DNA of 64,000 bases from Phycisphaerales bacterium. Lineage in GTDB: Bacteria > Planctomycetota > Phycisphaerae > UBA1845 > Fen-1342. The stretch's first letter is position 1. Each line of letters starts with the position of its first letter. Below the pieces are notes generated by a model. The model worked only from the letters and a program-made list of their open reading frames with translations, ran no database searches and was not told the origin of the DNA. The position numbers and the translations under genes are program-made. Shown one piece after another: positions 16,783 through 26,396 of this stretch. The DNA is taken from positions 682,001 through 746,000 of the forward strand of contig JADJWG010000004.1 in assembly GCA_016716475.1 (NCBI GenBank), in the 5' to 3' direction.

Positions 16783-19644
16783 CTACGGCTGCACCGCCGG
16801 TGCCTCTGGCTTCACTTCGGCACTCAGCGGCCGCACTGCGAGAACGGCGTCCAGTGCCGCGAGGTCATCGAGTTTGCGCACGTCGACCTGGCCGACCAGC
16901 AGTGTGGCAGCAGTGGCTTCGTACTGGATTTCAAAGCCCAGATCGGCAAGCGCAGCGCGAACCTCAGCATTCAGTGTGCGGAAGGTCACGATGACGCCCA
17001 GGCGCCACTTCTGGACGACGATTCTGTCGGCGGTGTAGTCGCCGTCAGGGTTCGCCGCCGCCACCTTCGCCGCCAGTCCATGCAGCGCGAGCGCGAGACG
17101 CCCCTGCACTCGGGCAGCGCGCAGCGCGGCCATCTCATCCTTGTCCTTGGACCGCGGTGTTGCCTCGTTGTCACCGGGCGCGGACACAGCATCCTCGCCG
17201 TTGGCGGCGCTCGTCCCACCGCGGGCCCGCGCCGGTTCTCGCGCAGCGACCGGCTGGCCGCTGGGCATCATGCCACCGCCGCCACCTGCCGTGGCCGGTC
17301 GCCCCGCTGTGGGAGCGGCAGGCATTGCAAGATGCGGCAGAGCGCGGGCGAACCGTTCGGTTCCGAATACACCCTCGTAGCTCACGCCCTGTGGCATCTC
17401 CACCGGCACATCGATCCGCACCGGCTCACCATCCGTCGTCACGGTCAGGGTCTCGACGGCGACGAAACTGGTGAACTGGGTGAGAATTCCGTAGCGTACC
17501 CCCAGTTCAACGATCTGCGCCCGCCGGGCATCAGGCATGTTCTGCACCTGCGCAGCGAGGTAATCCATCATCATGAGGTGCTCGACCTTGGCGCGTGCCC
17601 AGAGCGCCGGCAACACGCTGCGATCCGGCGGTGCCACTGGCCAGGCCACCGTGATCGGCTCGGCATACGGGCCGTCCGCCCGCTGCCCGGCAAGCACGAT
17701 CGCGCCCTGTGCGGGCCCCGTCAGCCGGCCGTGGACCAGTACGGGGCGCTCGGCGAAGAGGTCGGGGATTTCGGCCGGATAAACCTCCTCGACCGGCAGA
17801 GTGCCCCAATCAATACGGATGTTGGTGAGCACCGGGGCCAGGACCCGGTCGTGAAACCGCTGTACGGCCTCATCGGCGCCAGCTTCGAGAGTCACATATT
17901 CGACCTCGCCGCGTCCGGCTGCCGCCATGCCATCGAGCAGGAAGCGGTTGACGCTGCTGCCGACACCGAAGCTGAAGACCCGCGTCGTGGCGGCATTGCG
18001 CCGGATGGCGGCGATGATTTCCATGTCGTTGCCGACGTAGCCGTCGGTCAGGAAGCTGGCGATGCGGATGGGGGTGGTGCCGTACCCGTCGTCCACCCAC
18101 TCGAACCGCTGCACATCGAAGCGGTTGCGCTGCGGGGCCGCGGACCAGGTTCCGCTCGCGAGGAAGTGCTTTCGGCCCTGGCCGTCGGCACCGGCGGGTA
18201 CGCCCGTGATCTCGAAGATGCGCAGTTCGTCGCCTGGGAGGCGCACCGCGAGTCCCGCCCACGTCGAACGGAAGTTGGGCGGCGGCCAGTTCATGATGTC
18301 GTCGATGTTCACGAGCACGGTGACTACACGGTCGTCGGCAGGCAGTGCGGCCAGCGCCGTGGAAGTAAGCGGTGCGGCCGACTGGCGTGTGGTCTGTACG
18401 AGGGCCGCCTCAATGGCCTTCATCATCTCGGTACCGCCACCGCCGCGCAGTGTGTTGACGAAGGTCGTGGCGGCGGCGACGTTCTCGCGCGTGGCCGGGC
18501 GCGGCTGGTCCCAGAGGATCGCGGTGTGACCCGCGAAGGTGATGATGTTGAAAGTATCGCGCGGCCCCATCGTCGCCAGCATGCGGCGCATCAGTTCTTT
18601 CGACTTCTCGATCGGGTAGCCGTGCATGGACCCGGAGGTGTCGAGTACGAAGATGAGCTCGCGTGGCACCCGCTGTGCCGGTGCGACACGCTGTGGCGGC
18701 TGGAGCACCAACGTGAAGAAGCGGCCATGTTCGTCCTCATGCACGAGGAAGGCGTCGCCGATCTTGTCGGTTGCGAGGCGGTACCGCAGAATGAAATCCC
18801 GGTTCGGAATCTCCGCTTCGTTCCGGAGGCGGATTGTCACACGGTGCGGCGCTTCGTCCGCGGCACCGGCGCTGTGCGTGGCGTCGACCACGTCGATCTC
18901 GTGCTGCGTACTGCTCAAGTCGTAGATCGGCTGCCCGGCATCGATCGTCACCTGCACGGCGATATCGTGACCGGCCCGGGTACCCTTGGGTGTCACGGGT
19001 GGTGTGATCTTCGACCCATCGGGGACTTGCGGGGTGTCGGTGCCGCGCTCCCCGGGTGCCGGCGCACTGCCCCCGCCGGGAATATAGCGCGGTCCGACGA
19101 CCATCGGGAAGACCCACTCGAAGAAGCCCTCGTCGAACTTCAGCATCTCGGCGAAGCGAATCTCGATGGTGATCGTGGCGCCCGGTTCGATGTTGGCGAC
19201 GGCCTGGGTGAAGATGTTCGGCCGCTCCTGGTCGAGCAGGGCCGCGACGTGACCGGCCTTGACGGCCGCTTCGTAAATCGCCCGGGCCTCGGCACGCTCC
19301 CGGATTTCCCCGACGATGCGGCGCGGGCCGACTTCGAGAACCATGGCGTCGACTGCGGCGTTCTGCGGTAGGGGGAATGTATATACCGCCTCGATCTTGC
19401 GACCGGTGTCATTCTCGAAGATCTGTCGGACGGTCGTGCGGGCGACAAAGCCGATGATTTCGGCTCGTACGTCCGTGTGTTTGAGCGGACAAGCACCCAC
19501 GGGAGCGCCCGAGTCGTCAAGGAGCAGCAGGCCGCCGGTGGTGGGCACTTGCGGTGTTGGAGGAGGTTCGGGCAACTGTGCAGTGGAGGGGGGGGACAGA
19601 GTGCACGCGCAGAGCAGTGCGACGGCGCAGCGGATCATAGACAT
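16783..19644 (-). CDS. VIT and von Willebrand A domain protein (inter-alpha-trypsin-inhibitor-like)
   Basis: A 953-residue secreted protein. A signal peptide (about 1-22, ending STAQ) is followed by a VIT domain (about 45-185; motifs TVRQIFENDTGRKIEAVYTF and PLPQNAAVDAMVLEVG) and then a VWA domain with an intact metal-binding MIDAS start, FVLDTSGSMHG, at about residue 330. A C-terminal beta-rich part has internal Gly-rich linkers and charged repeats. VIT-VWA proteins bind matrix or partner proteins through a divalent metal. GGGAGA lies five bases before the ATG. The gene appears monocistronic and converges on the nine-heme cytochrome gene. A long open frame on the opposite strand covers the whole gene but is only its shadow. 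Confidence 0.85.
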   Translation of the reverse strand: MSMIRCAVALLCACTLSPPSTAQLPEPPPTPQVPTTGGLLLLDDSGAPVGACPLKHTDVRAEIIGFVARTTVRQIFENDTGRKIEAVYTFPLPQNAAVDAMVLEVGPRRIVGEIRERAEARAIYEAAVKAGHVAALLDQERPNIFTQAVANIEPGATITIEIRFAEMLKFDEGFFEWVFPMVVGPRYIPGGGSAPAPGERGTDTPQVPDGSKITPPVTPKGTRAGHDIAVQVTIDAGQPIYDLSSTQHEIDVVDATHSAGAADEAPHRVTIRLRNEAEIPNRDFILRYRLATDKIGDAFLVHEDEHGRFFTLVLQPPQRVAPAQRVPRELIFVLDTSGSMHGYPIEKSKELMRRMLATMGPRDTFNIITFAGHTAILWDQPRPATRENVAAATTFVNTLRGGGGTEMMKAIEAALVQTTRQSAAPLTSTALAALPADDRVVTVLVNIDDIMNWPPPNFRSTWAGLAVRLPGDELRIFEITGVPAGADGQGRKHFLASGTWSAAPQRNRFDVQRFEWVDDGYGTTPIRIASFLTDGYVGNDMEIIAAIRRNAATTRVFSFGVGSSVNRFLLDGMAAAGRGEVEYVTLEAGADEAVQRFHDRVLAPVLTNIRIDWGTLPVEEVYPAEIPDLFAERPVLVHGRLTGPAQGAIVLAGQRADGPYAEPITVAWPVAPPDRSVLPALWARAKVEHLMMMDYLAAQVQNMPDARRAQIVELGVRYGILTQFTSFVAVETLTVTTDGEPVRIDVPVEMPQGVSYEGVFGTERFARALPHLAMPAAPTAGRPATAGGGGGMMPSGQPVAAREPARARGGTSAANGEDAVSAPGDNEATPRSKDKDEMAALRAARVQGRLALALHGLAAKVAAANPDGDYTADRIVVQKWRLGVIVTFRTLNAEVRAALADLGFEIQYEATAATLLVGQVDVRKLDDLAALDAVLAVRPLSAEVKPEAPAVQP

Positions 19645-19833
19645 CGCGATCTCCCTTGAGGGTGGTCCTGAAGATGCCTTCTTAGACGCGCATCAAGGGC
19701 GACAGGTTCCCAGAGTATTTTCAACTTCCGGATCGGGAGCTGGTAGCGCCGGGAACGAGATCCGCGCAGGAGATTGGGTGGTGTCTCGGTTACCGGTTGT
19801 GCTGCCGTCGATGGCCGGCGGTGTCGAGTGCTG

Positions 19834-20376
19834 TCAGGCCGGTACGATTTCGAACTCGTACCCTTCGAGCGGGATTTCGGTGTGCCCCATTACGCTGGGT
19901 TCGGGGACATAGAACACGGGAGCGCGTCCGGGTCCATCGTAGGTCAACTCATCATGGAGCACCCCGCCCGGCACGGTGAAGTAGCTGGTGTCGGGGTCAT
20001 TGGGACGCAGTTCGAGAACGATGATGTCCGCGGCCGTCAGACTGCGCTCGGCCAGCTTGCGGCGAAAATCGTCCAGTCCGCAGGTCGCCACGATGTACAA
20101 CAGAGGTTTACTCGCAGGGTCGGCGAAAAACAGCCAGCTTTCGATGTCGCCGTGGGCGGCGAGGTGGTCGAGCCGGGTGCGATTGCAGGCGACGACCAGC
20201 ATCTGCCAGGGACCGGTGCCTTGCTCCGCGAGTTCCACGCGCTCGACGACTTGCTGGCCCTGCGGGACTGTCCGGGCGGCTGCGGATGGAATCAAACGGC
20301 GCAGCAAACCACGCGCTTCAAGGTCGGACATCAGGGCGGGGGTTGCACGCTGGGCCAGCAGACGAATGCGGTTCAT
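19834..20376 (-). CDS. Conserved-looking protein of unknown function
   Basis: A 180-residue soluble protein that I do not recognise. It has no signal peptide or membrane segment and one compact mixed alpha/beta domain (motifs RLDHLAAHGDIESWLFFAD and LRPNDPDTSYFTVPGG). A single cysteine pair is visible (ACNR, ATCG). GGAAGGAA is about ten bases before the ATG. It lies between a hairpin terminator on its upstream side (20481-20520) and the VIT/VWA gene downstream on the same strand, 189 bases away, so it is probably its own transcript. Confidence 0.55.
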   Translation of the reverse strand: MNRIRLLAQRATPALMSDLEARGLLRRLIPSAAARTVPQGQQVVERVELAEQGTGPWQMLVVACNRTRLDHLAAHGDIESWLFFADPASKPLLYIVATCGLDDFRRKLAERSLTAADIIVLELRPNDPDTSYFTVPGGVLHDELTYDGPGRAPVFYVPEPSVMGHTEIPLEGYEFEIVPA

Positions 20377-20480
20377 GGTACGGGTTGTTCCTTCCAGGCG
20401 GCGGGTGACGTTGCCGCGCAGGCATCATAGCAAAGCCGTCGCCCGGCGGAAGCGGGGTACTCCAATGGAGCGCAATGAGT

Positions 20481-20520
20481 CGCCGCGCGGATGCCCTGGC
20501 TATGGGGTATCCGCGCGGCG
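20481..20520 (-). terminator. Terminator-like hairpin after the collagen-like gene
   Basis: A perfect 12-base outer stem (20481-20492 with 20509-20520), extended by a short inner GC stem, starts 20 bases after the stop of the minus-strand collagen-like gene. No T-run follows. Confidence 0.55.
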
Positions 20521-20539
20521 CGTTACTGCGGCGCAGGTG

Positions 20540-21973
20540 TTACAGCAGGGGCGTCGGATCGATTGCGTTCTGCTGTACCGTGCCGTCACCACCGCGTTGT
20601 CCCACCGAGAAAATCGCATTGAAGCCTGTCGGCGGGTCGCCGCCCGTCGGCTGGTACAGCTCCACCTCGCCGCTGTTGCCACCCATGCCGTACGAGGCGC
20701 CGCCGCCCACACCGCCCGCGACGCTGGCATCCGGCAACAGGTTGAACTGTCCGGCCGGACCACCCAGGCCGCCCGTCACGCTGGTCGTGCCACGGATGTC
20801 GAGCGTTGGCGCGACAATGCGGATGACGCCGCCGCCGCCGCCACCCGAGGGTGGAATCGTTGCGGTCACCTGGTGCCCATTCCCGCCGCGTGCCGAGATC
20901 ACCGCATTGTCGTTGTTGGTGATGCTGCCACGGGCTGCGAGCACGATGATGCCGCCACCGCCGCCACTGCCCTGAATCTGGGCGGCAAGGTTTTGGGCCC
21001 CGCTACCGCCATCCGCGCTAATGGTTCCGTTGTTCACAATCGCCACGCGGGCGAAAATGTGCAGCGTGCCACCGCCCGAGCCGCCGACGAAATCGGCCGT
21101 CGGACTGCCGGGATACCGCAAACCACCACCGCCACCTGGGAAACCAGGCCGGAACAGGGACCAGCGGGCCTCGTCTTCTGTCAGGAACGACACGCCACCG
21201 GCGCCGAGTCCGGGCAGATCGGTGCCGGCGGCACCTGGGGCGCCGCGGGTCGGTAGTGTGGCGGCGATGCCAAGCTCCGGTGGGTTGGTCTCGTTTCCGC
21301 CGCGTGCACCGGGTTCTACGATGACCGTACCGTGGTTGGTGAAGGTGCCGGTGAGTCGCAGTACGGTACCGCTCGGCACCGTGAGGGTGACACCGGCGTT
21401 AATCGTGAAGTCCACGAACTCGAACGCGGTGATGTTGTTGTTCGCGGCAAAGTCGTTGAGATGGGTGTTGGCAGCGATCGTGGCGCTGCCGTCCTGGCCG
21501 AGACCGTACGCTGCGAGTTGCCCGAAACCGCTGCCAGGACCGCCGGCGCCGCCTTCACCCGGTGGGCCCTGTGGCCCCTGGACACCGGGAGGCCCTTGCG
21601 GGCCGGTGGGACCGGCCGGACCGGCTTCACCCTGTGCTCCGCCAGGCCCAGCACTACCCTGTGCACCGGCGGGACCAGCGGGACCCTGTGGCCCGGGATC
21701 TCCCGTATCACCCTTTGGCCCGGCGGTACCCTGCGGGCCGGCGACACCCGGTAGCCCTTGGGGGCCCGGCTGTCCGCTGGTGGCGGGGCGCTCGAGTTGA
21801 GCAATCCGCTCGTCCAGGAGCTGTTGGATCAATTGAGTAATTTCGGGTGACTCGCCCCCACTCTCGGTCGGGCAGCCACCGATCATCAGGATTGAAAGGG
21901 CTGCGGCCACGGCTAAGCCCGCGATGCCGACGACTGAACGCCGTCCACGTGTTGCATTCCGTCCACCGGTCAT
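20540..21973 (-). CDS. Collagen-like repeat lipoprotein
   Basis: A surface lipoprotein of 477 residues. The signal peptide ends in MIGGC and is followed by a short acidic helix. Then comes a run of roughly 28 Gly-X-Y triplets (such as GPQGLPGVAGPQGTAGPKGD), which should form a collagen-type triple helix. The C-terminal two thirds is Gly-rich and beta-rich (GGGGGVIRIVAPTLDIRG type repeats), resembling bacterial beta-helix or adhesin stalk domains. GGAGG abuts an ATG at 21982 with no spacer but lies nine bases before the ATG at 21973, so I chose the latter. Collagen-like repeats are known in bacterial surface proteins and phage fibres. A trimeric surface fibre is a reasonable inference. It is followed by its own hairpin. 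Confidence 0.8.
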   Translation of the reverse strand: MTGGRNATRGRRSVVGIAGLAVAAALSILMIGGCPTESGGESPEITQLIQQLLDERIAQLERPATSGQPGPQGLPGVAGPQGTAGPKGDTGDPGPQGPAGPAGAQGSAGPGGAQGEAGPAGPTGPQGPPGVQGPQGPPGEGGAGGPGSGFGQLAAYGLGQDGSATIAANTHLNDFAANNNITAFEFVDFTINAGVTLTVPSGTVLRLTGTFTNHGTVIVEPGARGGNETNPPELGIAATLPTRGAPGAAGTDLPGLGAGGVSFLTEDEARWSLFRPGFPGGGGGLRYPGSPTADFVGGSGGGTLHIFARVAIVNNGTISADGGSGAQNLAAQIQGSGGGGGIIVLAARGSITNNDNAVISARGGNGHQVTATIPPSGGGGGGVIRIVAPTLDIRGTTSVTGGLGGPAGQFNLLPDASVAGGVGGGASYGMGGNSGEVELYQPTGGDPPTGFNAIFSVGQRGGDGTVQQNAIDPTPLL

Positions 21974-22534
21974 TGCGTTCATCCTCCAACTCCTTCTAAT
22001 GGCGCCTGTCGTGCGGGGTGACCGTCACGGCATAGGCGCGGCTGGATATCGTATTCAGGACGGGACCGACTGCCCCGAATCACATGGGCGCGGAGCGAAC
22101 AACCTGACGGGTGCCCGCAGCGCGTGGCTGCGGAGCGAGCCCGACAGAGGCGGCACAAACCCCGCACGGGATGCTACGGCCGGGTCGGGGGCGATTCAAG
22201 CACGGGATCGGGTAGGAGGGGGTGGTGAACAGGACATGAAGGATTGTTCACGGGTGTGTGGCGTCGTGAGGCCACGAATTCTTTCCGGGAACGCAACGTT
22301 CTGGCCAAACGGAGGGCTCGGTGCGACCTGGACGAAACTTGAATGGCGGGCTCATGGGCGGGTGCCGTCTGATAACCCGGCGACAGGTTTGTCGGTGCCA
22401 CGCTTGCGGTAAAAGGCGGCGGCAGTATCGTGCGCAGGCCGGAGGGCTTGGCTCCAGGTAAGCCGCAAGGTGGAGAACCAACCTTGCAGGTTGCACCATG
22501 GCTGGTGGTACGACGAGAACTGGGAGCAGTCAGC
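21974..22534. other. Intergenic region between divergent lipoprotein genes
   Basis: About 560 bases separate the collagen-like gene (minus) from the solute-binding lipoprotein gene (plus). Open frames on both strands here are Arg/Ser/Pro-rich and have no family resemblance, so I see no gene. Promoters for both neighbours must lie here, but I could not pick out convincing -35/-10 boxes. Confidence 0.5.
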
Positions 22535-23917
22535 ATGCAGCCGAGAATGATTCGAGCCCGGTGGTTGTGCGGGGGGCTGGCAGGATTAGTCGCGGGGCTA
22601 GTGATTGGAGCCGGCTGTGAGCGTCCCGCTTCGCAAACAGCGCTGCAAACACCGCCGACGGCGCGCGAGCTTGTCATTCTGACGCCGCACAGCGAGCCGA
22701 TTCGGAATTCGTTCGCAGAGGGCTTCTGGCATTGGTACACCGCGCGCGCGACAACACCGGTGCGCATTCAGTGGATCTACCGCGGTACGCCGCAGTGCGT
22801 CGCATATGTACGCGAGGGTCCCGAGCGGCAGGCCCGTGGTGAGCGCTATGAAGTCGCCGACCTGATGTTTGGCGGAGGTGTGCCGGACCACATGGTGCTG
22901 GCCGCCGAGGGTTGGTCACGTCCGGTAGAGCTCGGTGCGGCGACCGTCGGTCTACCGCTGAGCGTGCATGGTGTGTCAACGCGCGATCCGGAAGGTCGCT
23001 GGCATGCGACGGGCTTGAGCACGTTCGGCATCACGTATAACGCGCGTGCCACGGTGCAACGTGGCCTACCGGTGCCGGCAACCTGGTCAGACCTGGCGGA
23101 ACCGCGCATGTACGGATGGCTTGCGCTGGCCGATCCGCGCGGCAGTGGCAGCCACCGCGAGTCACTCGCCATCATCCTCCAGGCACAGGGCTGGGACGCC
23201 GGCTGGCGCACGATTACGCGCATCGTCGCGAACAGCCGTGCGCTGAGCATGCGTAGCGCGGACGCGCTCCAGCAGGTACAGAACGGCGTGTCGCTTGCCA
23301 CTCTCGCGGTGAACTTCGACGGCTTGCGGCTTGCAGCGGACAGCGGGGGAACCGTGCAGTATGTGGACCCGGTCGGGGCGACCGCCGTGACGCCGGATGT
23401 GATCAGCGTACTGGCAGGGGCGCGCGATCCGGAGCTTGCGCAACTCTTCGTCGAGTTCGTGCTGAGCGAGGAGGGGCAGGTCCTTTGGGCAATGGCGCCG
23501 AGTGATGAAAGACCCTATGGTGAGCCCCTGTACCATTTCCCGATCCGACCAGCGGTGTACGCACGGCCAGCGTCGCAGTTGACGATCACCGGAAATCCGC
23601 TGGAGGCGAATTTCGGGCTCGAGTTCAACGCGGAGGAAGCTGCGGGGCACGCGCGGATCGTGTCTGCCGTGGTGCCCGCGCTGTGCTCGGGGGACAACCA
23701 CATTCGGTTGCAGCAGACCTGGGAAGCGGTGATCGCGGCGGGGCTGCCGGCCGAGGCGTTGGCCGCGCTTTCGGCGCCGCCGTTCGATGAGAGCGCGGGA
23801 CCGCGGTTTCTTGAAGTGCTGGATGCCGGTGGTGAGCCGGCAGCTCAACTGCTGGCGGAGTTGCAATACATGTACGCAGCGCGGCTGGCGCATGTGCGGG
23901 AGATGCTGGGGGGTTAG
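22535..23917 (+). CDS. Extracellular solute-binding lipoprotein (iron/ABC-transporter type)
   Basis: A 460-residue periplasmic-binding-protein-like lipoprotein. The signal ends in IGAGC (Cys28). The mature chain follows the cluster D/family 1 substrate-binding layout: a first strand LVILTPHSEPIRNSF, a hinge region around NARATVQRGLPVPATWSDLA, and a C-terminal ELAQLFVEFVLSEEGQVLW, which is the signature found in ferric-iron and 2-aminoethylphosphonate binding proteins. GGGAG sits nine bases before the ATG at 22535. No permease or ATPase gene is adjacent, so it may use a distant transporter or act as a surface binder. The ligand is not evident. Confidence 0.8.
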   Translation: MQPRMIRARWLCGGLAGLVAGLVIGAGCERPASQTALQTPPTARELVILTPHSEPIRNSFAEGFWHWYTARATTPVRIQWIYRGTPQCVAYVREGPERQARGERYEVADLMFGGGVPDHMVLAAEGWSRPVELGAATVGLPLSVHGVSTRDPEGRWHATGLSTFGITYNARATVQRGLPVPATWSDLAEPRMYGWLALADPRGSGSHRESLAIILQAQGWDAGWRTITRIVANSRALSMRSADALQQVQNGVSLATLAVNFDGLRLAADSGGTVQYVDPVGATAVTPDVISVLAGARDPELAQLFVEFVLSEEGQVLWAMAPSDERPYGEPLYHFPIRPAVYARPASQLTITGNPLEANFGLEFNAEEAAGHARIVSAVVPALCSGDNHIRLQQTWEAVIAAGLPAEALAALSAPPFDESAGPRFLEVLDAGGEPAAQLLAELQYMYAARLAHVREMLGG

Positions 23918-24121
23918 TCGCTGCGGATCGAGCATGCCCGCAGCGGCTCGACGGGATTAATTGCCGGACGTTTGTCGTTCAGCAGAAAGCTGAACAGTTG
24001 TACTTGATCCGGCGCGCCCCTGACGGCCCGTTGCATGGCCGTGGCACTTGCTGTTCAGGTACATGAGTCACATAGCATGTAAGCCAACGTATGGGCCGAT
24101 GGCAATTCACAGGAATGCAAC

Positions 24122-24956
24122 ATGACATTGTCAGAGACCCCCGGCCTCGGATTTGAAACGGTGGTGGAGATTGCCGCCCCCGTGGCTGACGTCTGGCGGG
24201 CGATTACGGATGAGGAAGAGATTACACGCTGGTTTCCGCTCCACGCGCGTGACACCCGGACTGGGGGGGCGAATTTTTCTATCATGGGGGGCATTTTGCG
24301 AGGGTGAAGCAGAGATTACTGCCTGGGAACCGCCACGGCGGTTTGGCTGGACGGAGAACGTACGGCCGAATGGCGATGCCACCAGCCCGTCGGCCCGGAT
24401 TACGGCAGAATTCACGCTCGAGCCGCGCGGTAGCCGCACTGCCATCCGGGTGGTGCAGGCAGGATTTACCGCGGATGCCGACTGGTCCGGGTACATTGAC
24501 TCGATCAGCCGGGGCTGGCGATTCGAGCTGCGCGGGTTGCGGCACTACCTGGAACGGCACCGCAGTACGCCCCGGCGGGTGGTCTGGGCGCGGCATGCCA
24601 CAGAGCTTTCTCCAACTGAAGTTGCCGGGCGAGTTCTGGGGCCCGCTGGGCGGGTGCTGCGTGGAGCGTTGGATGGGCTTGTCGAAGGGAGTACGTACTC
24701 CTGGGAGTGGGTCGCTGCGGGCAGTGCGCCACCCTGTGCGACCTTGGTGGGTGAGGTCTGCGTGAGCGGGCTGCCGGCCTCGTTCGCGGGCACGTTTGCG
24801 GCGCTTCAGGACGCTTATTTCCGTTTTGAAGTCGAGCGCATGGGGGGCGCTGGAGAGGCGTGGCTTTGGTTTTCTACGTACGGGATCGACGAGCGTACTC
24901 TGCACGCCTGGCAGGCCTATCTGGACCGCGCGCTGGCCAGGGCACTGCAAGACTGA
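24122..24956 (+). pseudogene. AHSA1/SRPBCC-domain protein, frameshifted (possibly only in the assembly)
   Basis: A START-like ligand-binding protein of the Aha1/AHSA1 type, usually a stress or small-molecule binding protein. The first part, from ATG 24122 (VVEIAAPVADVWRAITDEEE, then ITRWFPLHA), is in one frame. The continuation (RVTPGLGGRIFLSWG, then EITAWEPPRRFGWTE and GWRFELRGLRHYLE) is in another, ending at 24956. The break falls at 24245-24251 inside GCGCGTG. Adding one GC dinucleotide there joins the two halves into the family consensus RWFPLHARVTPGLGG. The C-terminal part contains a second, more divergent domain. The gene is either broken by a two-base loss or mis-sequenced. Confidence 0.7.
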
Positions 24957-24984
24957 CCGCGTTCGGCAGCCGGCTTAGTGCAGT

Positions 24985-25449
24985 TTACAGGGGACGGGTG
25001 CCGTTTTCCGTGAGGGCGGCCTGGATGACAGGTAGGGGATAGTGGGCCCCTGTGTCCATGCCGGGGCATCCCCGGGACGCCTCCCGCCAGGCCTGTGGGG
25101 TACCGAGGTTAGACGACCAGAATGGCCATGTGCGGCACTGGACCGGGCGCACGGAATGGATGCGGCAGGCGGTTTTGCCGTCAGAGTGGCGGTCGAGGAA
25201 CTCACAATCGCCGTTGCGGTGCTCCAGCAGACTGCGGCCTCGGCCGACACGGCGAACGTGCCGCTTGTTAAACTCGGTGGGTGTCAGACTGAGGAAGGTA
25301 GCCATTTGCTCGATTTCTTCGGAATTGACCCACACATAGCCCGGCGCGCCACTGCAGCAGTTGCCGCATTGGGTACACGCGAAGCGCAGCCCGTCGGCGT
25401 ACCAGGGAGCACTCGGAGCAGGTGTGCTCACGATGCCTTCCCGCAACAT
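24985..25449 (-). CDS. YkgJ-family cysteine cluster protein
   Basis: A 154-residue protein with the zinc- or iron-sulfur-binding cysteine pattern of the YkgJ/Fli B family. CTQCGNCCSG lies near the N terminus (about residues 25-33), then ACRIHSVRPVQCRTWPF and a final GCPG. The family's role is poorly known; a metal-binding or maturation function is likely. The ATG at 25449 overlaps the upstream SEC-C gene by 22 bases. A GTG at 25431, sharing bases with that gene's TGA stop and preceded by GGGAAGG, is perhaps the better start and would couple the two genes. Confidence 0.8.
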   Translation of the reverse strand: MLREGIVSTPAPSAPWYADGLRFACTQCGNCCSGAPGYVWVNSEEIEQMATFLSLTPTEFNKRHVRRVGRGRSLLEHRNGDCEFLDRHSDGKTACRIHSVRPVQCRTWPFWSSNLGTPQAWREASRGCPGMDTGAHYPLPVIQAALTENGTRPL

Positions 25450-25628
25450 TTTTTGAATTTCTTGCCCGAGTTACAGGGGCAAGGATCGTTACGGCCGGTT
25501 GTTCGGCCTGCCTGGGCCTGCTCCACGGGCTCATCCGGCAGCGGTGGGGCGTCGGGGTCAACGACATCGGAGGACTGTCGTTTACGCTCCTGGATGCGGT
25601 CGAAGTGCTTCTTGAACTGGTCGGACAT
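25428..25628 (-). CDS. Small SEC-C zinc-motif protein
   Basis: A 66-residue protein. The first 40 residues are charged and helical. The C terminus is a SEC-C motif, RNDPCPCNSGKKFKKCCG, which binds one zinc through CXC...CC and is found at the end of SecA and in many small proteins. AGGAGGT precedes the ATG by five bases. It is co-transcribed with the YkgJ-family gene, which it overlaps. A partner-recruitment role (ribosome or SecB-like) is possible but not shown. Confidence 0.8.
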   Translation of the reverse strand: MSDQFKKHFDRIQERKRQSSDVVDPDAPPLPDEPVEQAQAGRTTGRNDPCPCNSGKKFKKCCGKAS

Positions 25629-25843
25629 GGTGCACCTCCTGACGGGTGTCAGACTTTCTCCGGGTGAGTGCTATTATAACAGGCCGAACACAACGACGGC
25701 GGGTCGCCGTGGGGGTTGCGGCCGCGGTTCAGGGACCTGAAGAAAATGGCCGAGATTGCATCTTGACGAATCCGCCGGGGCCAAGTATCAAGCCGCGCAA
25801 CTTCCTGAGAAGTGCGCTTGGTTCCGCGAGAAGGAGCGAGTCG

Positions 25844-26197
25844 ATGGTGCGGGAATACGACCGGGATGAGTTGGAGCTGGTGGGCGTTTCAACGACCACG
25901 GCTGAACAGGATGCAGGTGTGGTGGACGTTGGCGAGATAGACCTCGCACCCCATTGGCAAGATGCTGCCGAAGAGGATGATTTCTGCGATGGGGCTGCGG
26001 CGCTGCGGGCAGACGCCCGGCGTCGGGATGATGACGAGGAAGAAGAAGACGATGATGTCGTCGATGAGGAGGACGATTTCGGCGACGACGAGGACGACCT
26101 CGATGATGACCTCGACGACGATTTCGACGACGACGAGGACTACGACGAGGATGACGATCTCGAGTCCGTTGGCGGTGATGATGAAGAAGAAGCATAG
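25844..26197 (+). CDS. Extremely acidic low-complexity protein
   Basis: A 117-residue protein with no recognised family. Residues 1-60 are ordinary (MVREYDRDELELVG). The rest is almost entirely Asp and Glu, with Phe or Leu every eight to ten residues (DDDLDDDFDDDEDYDEDDD). AAGGAG lies before the ATG at 25844. Such tails occur on histone- or RNA-polymerase-binding proteins, such as the delta subunit of RNA polymerase, and on nucleic-acid mimics, but no such domain is visible here. The underlying DNA is a GAC/GAT/GAG repeat that can expand or shrink. Function unknown. Confidence 0.6.
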   Translation: MVREYDRDELELVGVSTTTAEQDAGVVDVGEIDLAPHWQDAAEEDDFCDGAAALRADARRRDDDEEEEDDDVVDEEDDFGDDEDDLDDDLDDDFDDDEDYDEDDDLESVGGDDEEEA

Positions 26198-26396
26198 GTA
26201 TTAAGCATGTACGGGGGGGCTGGGCGAAGAATTGCCCACTGGGGGCGGTAACAGCCGTCCATCGTGACGGTCGTTGGGCCGCCTAAACGCCGTGCTGGCA
26301 TGACGGGGGCGTGTCGACGACCGGTCGACGATTCCCGGAAACGACCCAAACAATCGGGCTACAGCGGGGTGGGGCGAACCGTCGATAGCACCAGAT

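Noticed and set aside
16576..19371. A 931-codon plus-strand frame
   Set aside because: It is the antisense shadow of the VIT/VWA gene, whose minus-strand product has a signal peptide and clear domains. High-GC genes commonly leave long open frames on the opposite strand.
22174..22767. A 197-codon minus-strand frame in the gap before the solute-binding lipoprotein
   Set aside because: Ser/Pro/Arg-rich composition, no ribosome site, overlaps the opposite gene's signal peptide.
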